8,805 nt of DNA from an uncultured Opitutia bacterium (lineage in GTDB: Bacteria > Verrucomicrobiota > Verrucomicrobiia > Opitutales > JABJCN01). The stretch lies in contig CAJWSN010000051.1 in the NCBI GenBank assembly GCA_913046175.1, forward strand, positions 1-8,805. Direction: 5' to 3'. The position numbers and the translations under genes were made by a program. How positions within the stretch are numbered: position 1 is the stretch's first letter; every line of letters begins with the position of its first letter. Under the pieces are notes generated by a model, which saw only the letters and a program-made list of their open reading frames with translations, ran no database searches and was not told the origin of the DNA. Positions 7,694 to 8,805 of the stretch are shown here, in pieces.

Positions 7694-8611
7694 TCACGCC
7701 TTGTTTTCCTTCTGGTCGTTGACTGCCGCCTCAATTCCTTTGGCAGACCCATTTTCCGGAGGTGTTTCCCGGGGTTTTCTACTCAGGGTTTGTTCCCAGC
7801 TACGTTTGGTTGCAGCGAGGAATATTTCCTCCAGGGAGGCCTCCACCTGTAAAATTTCGCGGATGAGCCACTTCCCGTGTTTCTGGATTTCTGCCAGAAT
7901 CTGTTCCCCGGTGATGGCATGGTTCTCGGTCTTGAGGGATATTTCGTGAAAGCCGTTTGTATCCTTTTCGACAAGCTGGGAAATTTTCATCCCGGAATCC
8001 ATTTTGCGCATCACCTCTGTTAATTCTTGCGTTGCCCCCTTTATCTTGACCCGAAAAACGTTGGCCGGAATGTACTCCTGCCTCAAGGAGGTGGATGTGC
8101 CTTTGGCCACGATGTATCCTTGATTGATAATCATGATTCGGTCACAGCAGAGTTCAACTTCAGGAAGGATATGGCTCCAGAGAACAAAGGTTGTTTGCCC
8201 TCGCCGGTGGTTGATCAGGTCACGTATGATTTTGGTCTGATGTGGATCCAGGCCTATCGTTGGTTCATCCATGATCACCACCTCCGGCTGAGTAAGGAGG
8301 GCATCTGCAATACCCACCCGCTGCCTGAACCCCTTGGACAAGGATCCTATTATCTGCCTTCGGGCCTTGCGATGCAGGTCACACAACTCCATTACCTCCT
8401 CAACGCGGTTGGATACGCCACGTGGTCCGATGCCCTTCAACTTGGCACGAAAACGGAGGTACTCGATGACACGCAATTCATCAGGCAAGGGGTTTTTTTC
8501 GGGCATGAAACCGACAATTCGTTTCACGGCGTCCGGTTTTTCCACCACTGAAACACCGCCCACCGTGGCATATCCTGAGGTTGCCCTCACGAGTCCGCAG
8601 AGAATTCGCAT
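7694..8611 (-). CDS. ABC transporter ATPase (GldA/NatA type), 5'-truncated
   Basis: Read from ATG at 8611 this gives 305 residues, but that Met is the one just after the Walker A motif (TTMRIL in relatives), not a natural start. Visible motifs are a Q-loop region VGFMPEK (33-39, Glu at the Gln place as in many GldA-like ATPases), signature LSKGFRQR (91-98, replacing LSGGQ as usual in this group), Walker B VVIMDEP (111-117), D-loop GLDP (120-123) and switch His147 in LWSHILPEVE. A C-terminal accessory domain (about 185-270) precedes a charged, Pro-containing tail. Walker A is still encoded in frame just upstream, but the roughly 30 residues normally before it are absent and replaced by unrelated sequence with a stop. 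As drawn it could not bind nucleotide normally, so this is either a pseudogene or an assembly-join artefact. Confidence 0.85.
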   Translation of the reverse strand: MRILCGLVRATSGYATVGGVSVVEKPDAVKRIVGFMPEKNPLPDELRVIEYLRFRAKLKGIGPRGVSNRVEEVMELCDLHRKARRQIIGSLSKGFRQRVGIADALLTQPEVVIMDEPTIGLDPHQTKIIRDLINHRRGQTTFVLWSHILPEVELCCDRIMIINQGYIVAKGTSTSLRQEYIPANVFRVKIKGATQELTEVMRKMDSGMKISQLVEKDTNGFHEISLKTENHAITGEQILAEIQKHGKWLIREILQVEASLEEIFLAATKRSWEQTLSRKPRETPPENGSAKGIEAAVNDQKENKA

Positions 8612-8668
8612 GGTTGTGCTCTTTCCTGCGCCATTTGGCCCCAGAAACCCCAGCTCTGAAGGATATTA
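8612..8668 (-). other. Walker A remnant and breakpoint of the ATPase gene
   Basis: In frame with the ATPase, the minus strand reads ELGFLGPNGAGKSTT upstream of the ATG at 8611, an intact P-loop (GPNGAGKST at 8641-8615). Moving further upstream, the family pattern (a GE-I/V-LGFLG lead-in and about 25 residues before it) is lost after Glu at 8656-8654, and TAA appears in frame at 8668-8666. None of the three minus-strand frames of 8660-8805 resembles an ABC ATPase N-terminus, so a simple frameshift does not explain the loss. There is no ATG, GTG or TTG in frame between the stop and 8611. The breakpoint therefore lies near 8651-8660. Confidence 0.8.
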
Positions 8669-8710
8669 CAAATGTCTTAGTTTTATGATTGATGAACTAG
8701 ATAAAACTGC

Positions 8711-8715
8711 GGAGG
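8711..8715 (+). promoter_or_regulatory. Candidate Shine-Dalgarno site
   Basis: GGAGG (within GGAGGA) lies six to seven bases before a TTG at 8722-8724, from which a frame stays open to the window end. Spacing and strength are good for a bacterial initiation site, and it favours this frame over the competing ATG frame starting at 8685. Confidence 0.45.
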
Positions 8716-8721
8716 ACATAA

Positions 8722-8805
8722 TTGTCCAGGAATTCACCTACCAAGAGAAAAAACATCGTACCAGGCATAACCCTTTCGGGTACCAACGGTGTGGGTGCTA
8801 GAGGA
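8722..8805 (+). CDS. Possible start of an unidentified gene, running off the window
   Basis: A TTG with GGAGG upstream opens a frame of 28 codons that reaches the window edge without a stop. The N-terminus is basic (SRNSPTKRKN), followed by VPGITLSGTNGVGARG. No family is recognised from so few residues. It lies wholly in the AT-rich flank, diverges from the truncated ATPase gene, and would belong to whatever element or region was joined there. A competing frame from ATG at 8685 gives 38 residues ending at TAG 8799-8801 but has no comparable ribosome binding site. The call rests on the initiation signal only. Confidence 0.35.
   Translation, partial: MSRNSPTKRKNIVPGITLSGTNGVGARG

Larger units (their letters stand above)
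8657..8805. other. Unrelated AT-rich flank of unknown identity
   Basis: This end segment differs from the rest of the window: about 34 % GC over 8661-8760 by hand count, and no continuity with the ATPase gene it replaces. It could be the edge of an insertion sequence, another genome region joined by rearrangement, or a chimeric assembly end. I see no terminal inverted repeat, target duplication or transposase motif that would name it. It holds a possible plus-strand gene start, and a short hairpin (ACCC-TTTC-GGGT at 8770-8781) that reads as a GAAA-capped stem on the minus strand. Confidence 0.5.

Noticed and set aside
8027..8551. Long plus-strand open frame of 174 codons antisense to the ATPase gene
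   Set aside because: The minus strand here encodes unmistakable ABC motifs (signature, Walker B, switch His); the antisense product has no recognisable motif.
8685..8801. Alternative 38-codon plus-strand frame from ATG in the flank
   Set aside because: It lacks a ribosome binding site, while the overlapping TTG frame at 8722 has a strong one. It is kept only as a competing reading.
8657..8805. Group II intron or intein inserted in the P-loop region of the ATPase gene
   Set aside because: No domain V-like hairpin is seen at the junction, and an intein would need to stay in frame, yet the frame is closed by TAA at 8668-8666.

Overview
The window holds a bacterial envelope-transport gene cluster on the minus strand. 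It is flanked on the left by the end of a plus-strand gene pair and on the right by a short stretch of unrelated sequence. Coding density is high, base composition is near-balanced over most of the length, and TTG/GTG starts with Shine-Dalgarno sites are visible. The combination of FGE-sulfatase-domain protein, Gld-type ABC module, DUF4340 protein and AsmA-like protein fits a Gram-negative bacterium. My best guess is the PVC group, perhaps Verrucomicrobiota (Opitutae-like), but this is inference from gene content; there is no marker gene here.

Left part (1-543, plus strand): the last 130 codons of an FGE-sulfatase (SUMF1/PvdO) domain protein. Its stop overlaps (GTGA) the GTG start of a 50-residue single-pass membrane protein. 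The end of that small gene overlaps tail-to-tail by 30 bases with the last gene of the minus-strand cluster.

Centre (514-8611, minus strand; transcription order right to left): an ABC ATPase (5'-truncated), an ABC-2 type permease of the GldF kind, a GldG-like auxiliary protein (ATGA overlap with the permease), a DUF4340 protein with three internal repeats, and a 910-residue AsmA-like membrane-anchored protein starting at TTG. The first four are a recurring set: ATPase and permease form the transporter core, while the GldG-like and DUF4340 proteins are anchored in the membrane with large extracytoplasmic domains. Adding an AsmA-like protein, a family tied to lipid traffic between inner and outer membranes, suggests that the cluster acts on envelope material. 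Substrate and function are unknown.

Right end (about 8657-8805): homology of the ATPase gene stops abruptly just upstream of its Walker A motif. An in-frame stop follows, and the sequence turns AT-rich (about 34 % GC by hand count over 8661-8760). This flank carries a possible plus-strand gene start (GGAGG then TTG at 8722) running off the window. It looks like an insertion, a rearrangement breakpoint or a chimeric assembly join. If the join is real, the ATPase has lost its N-terminus and probably its promoter.
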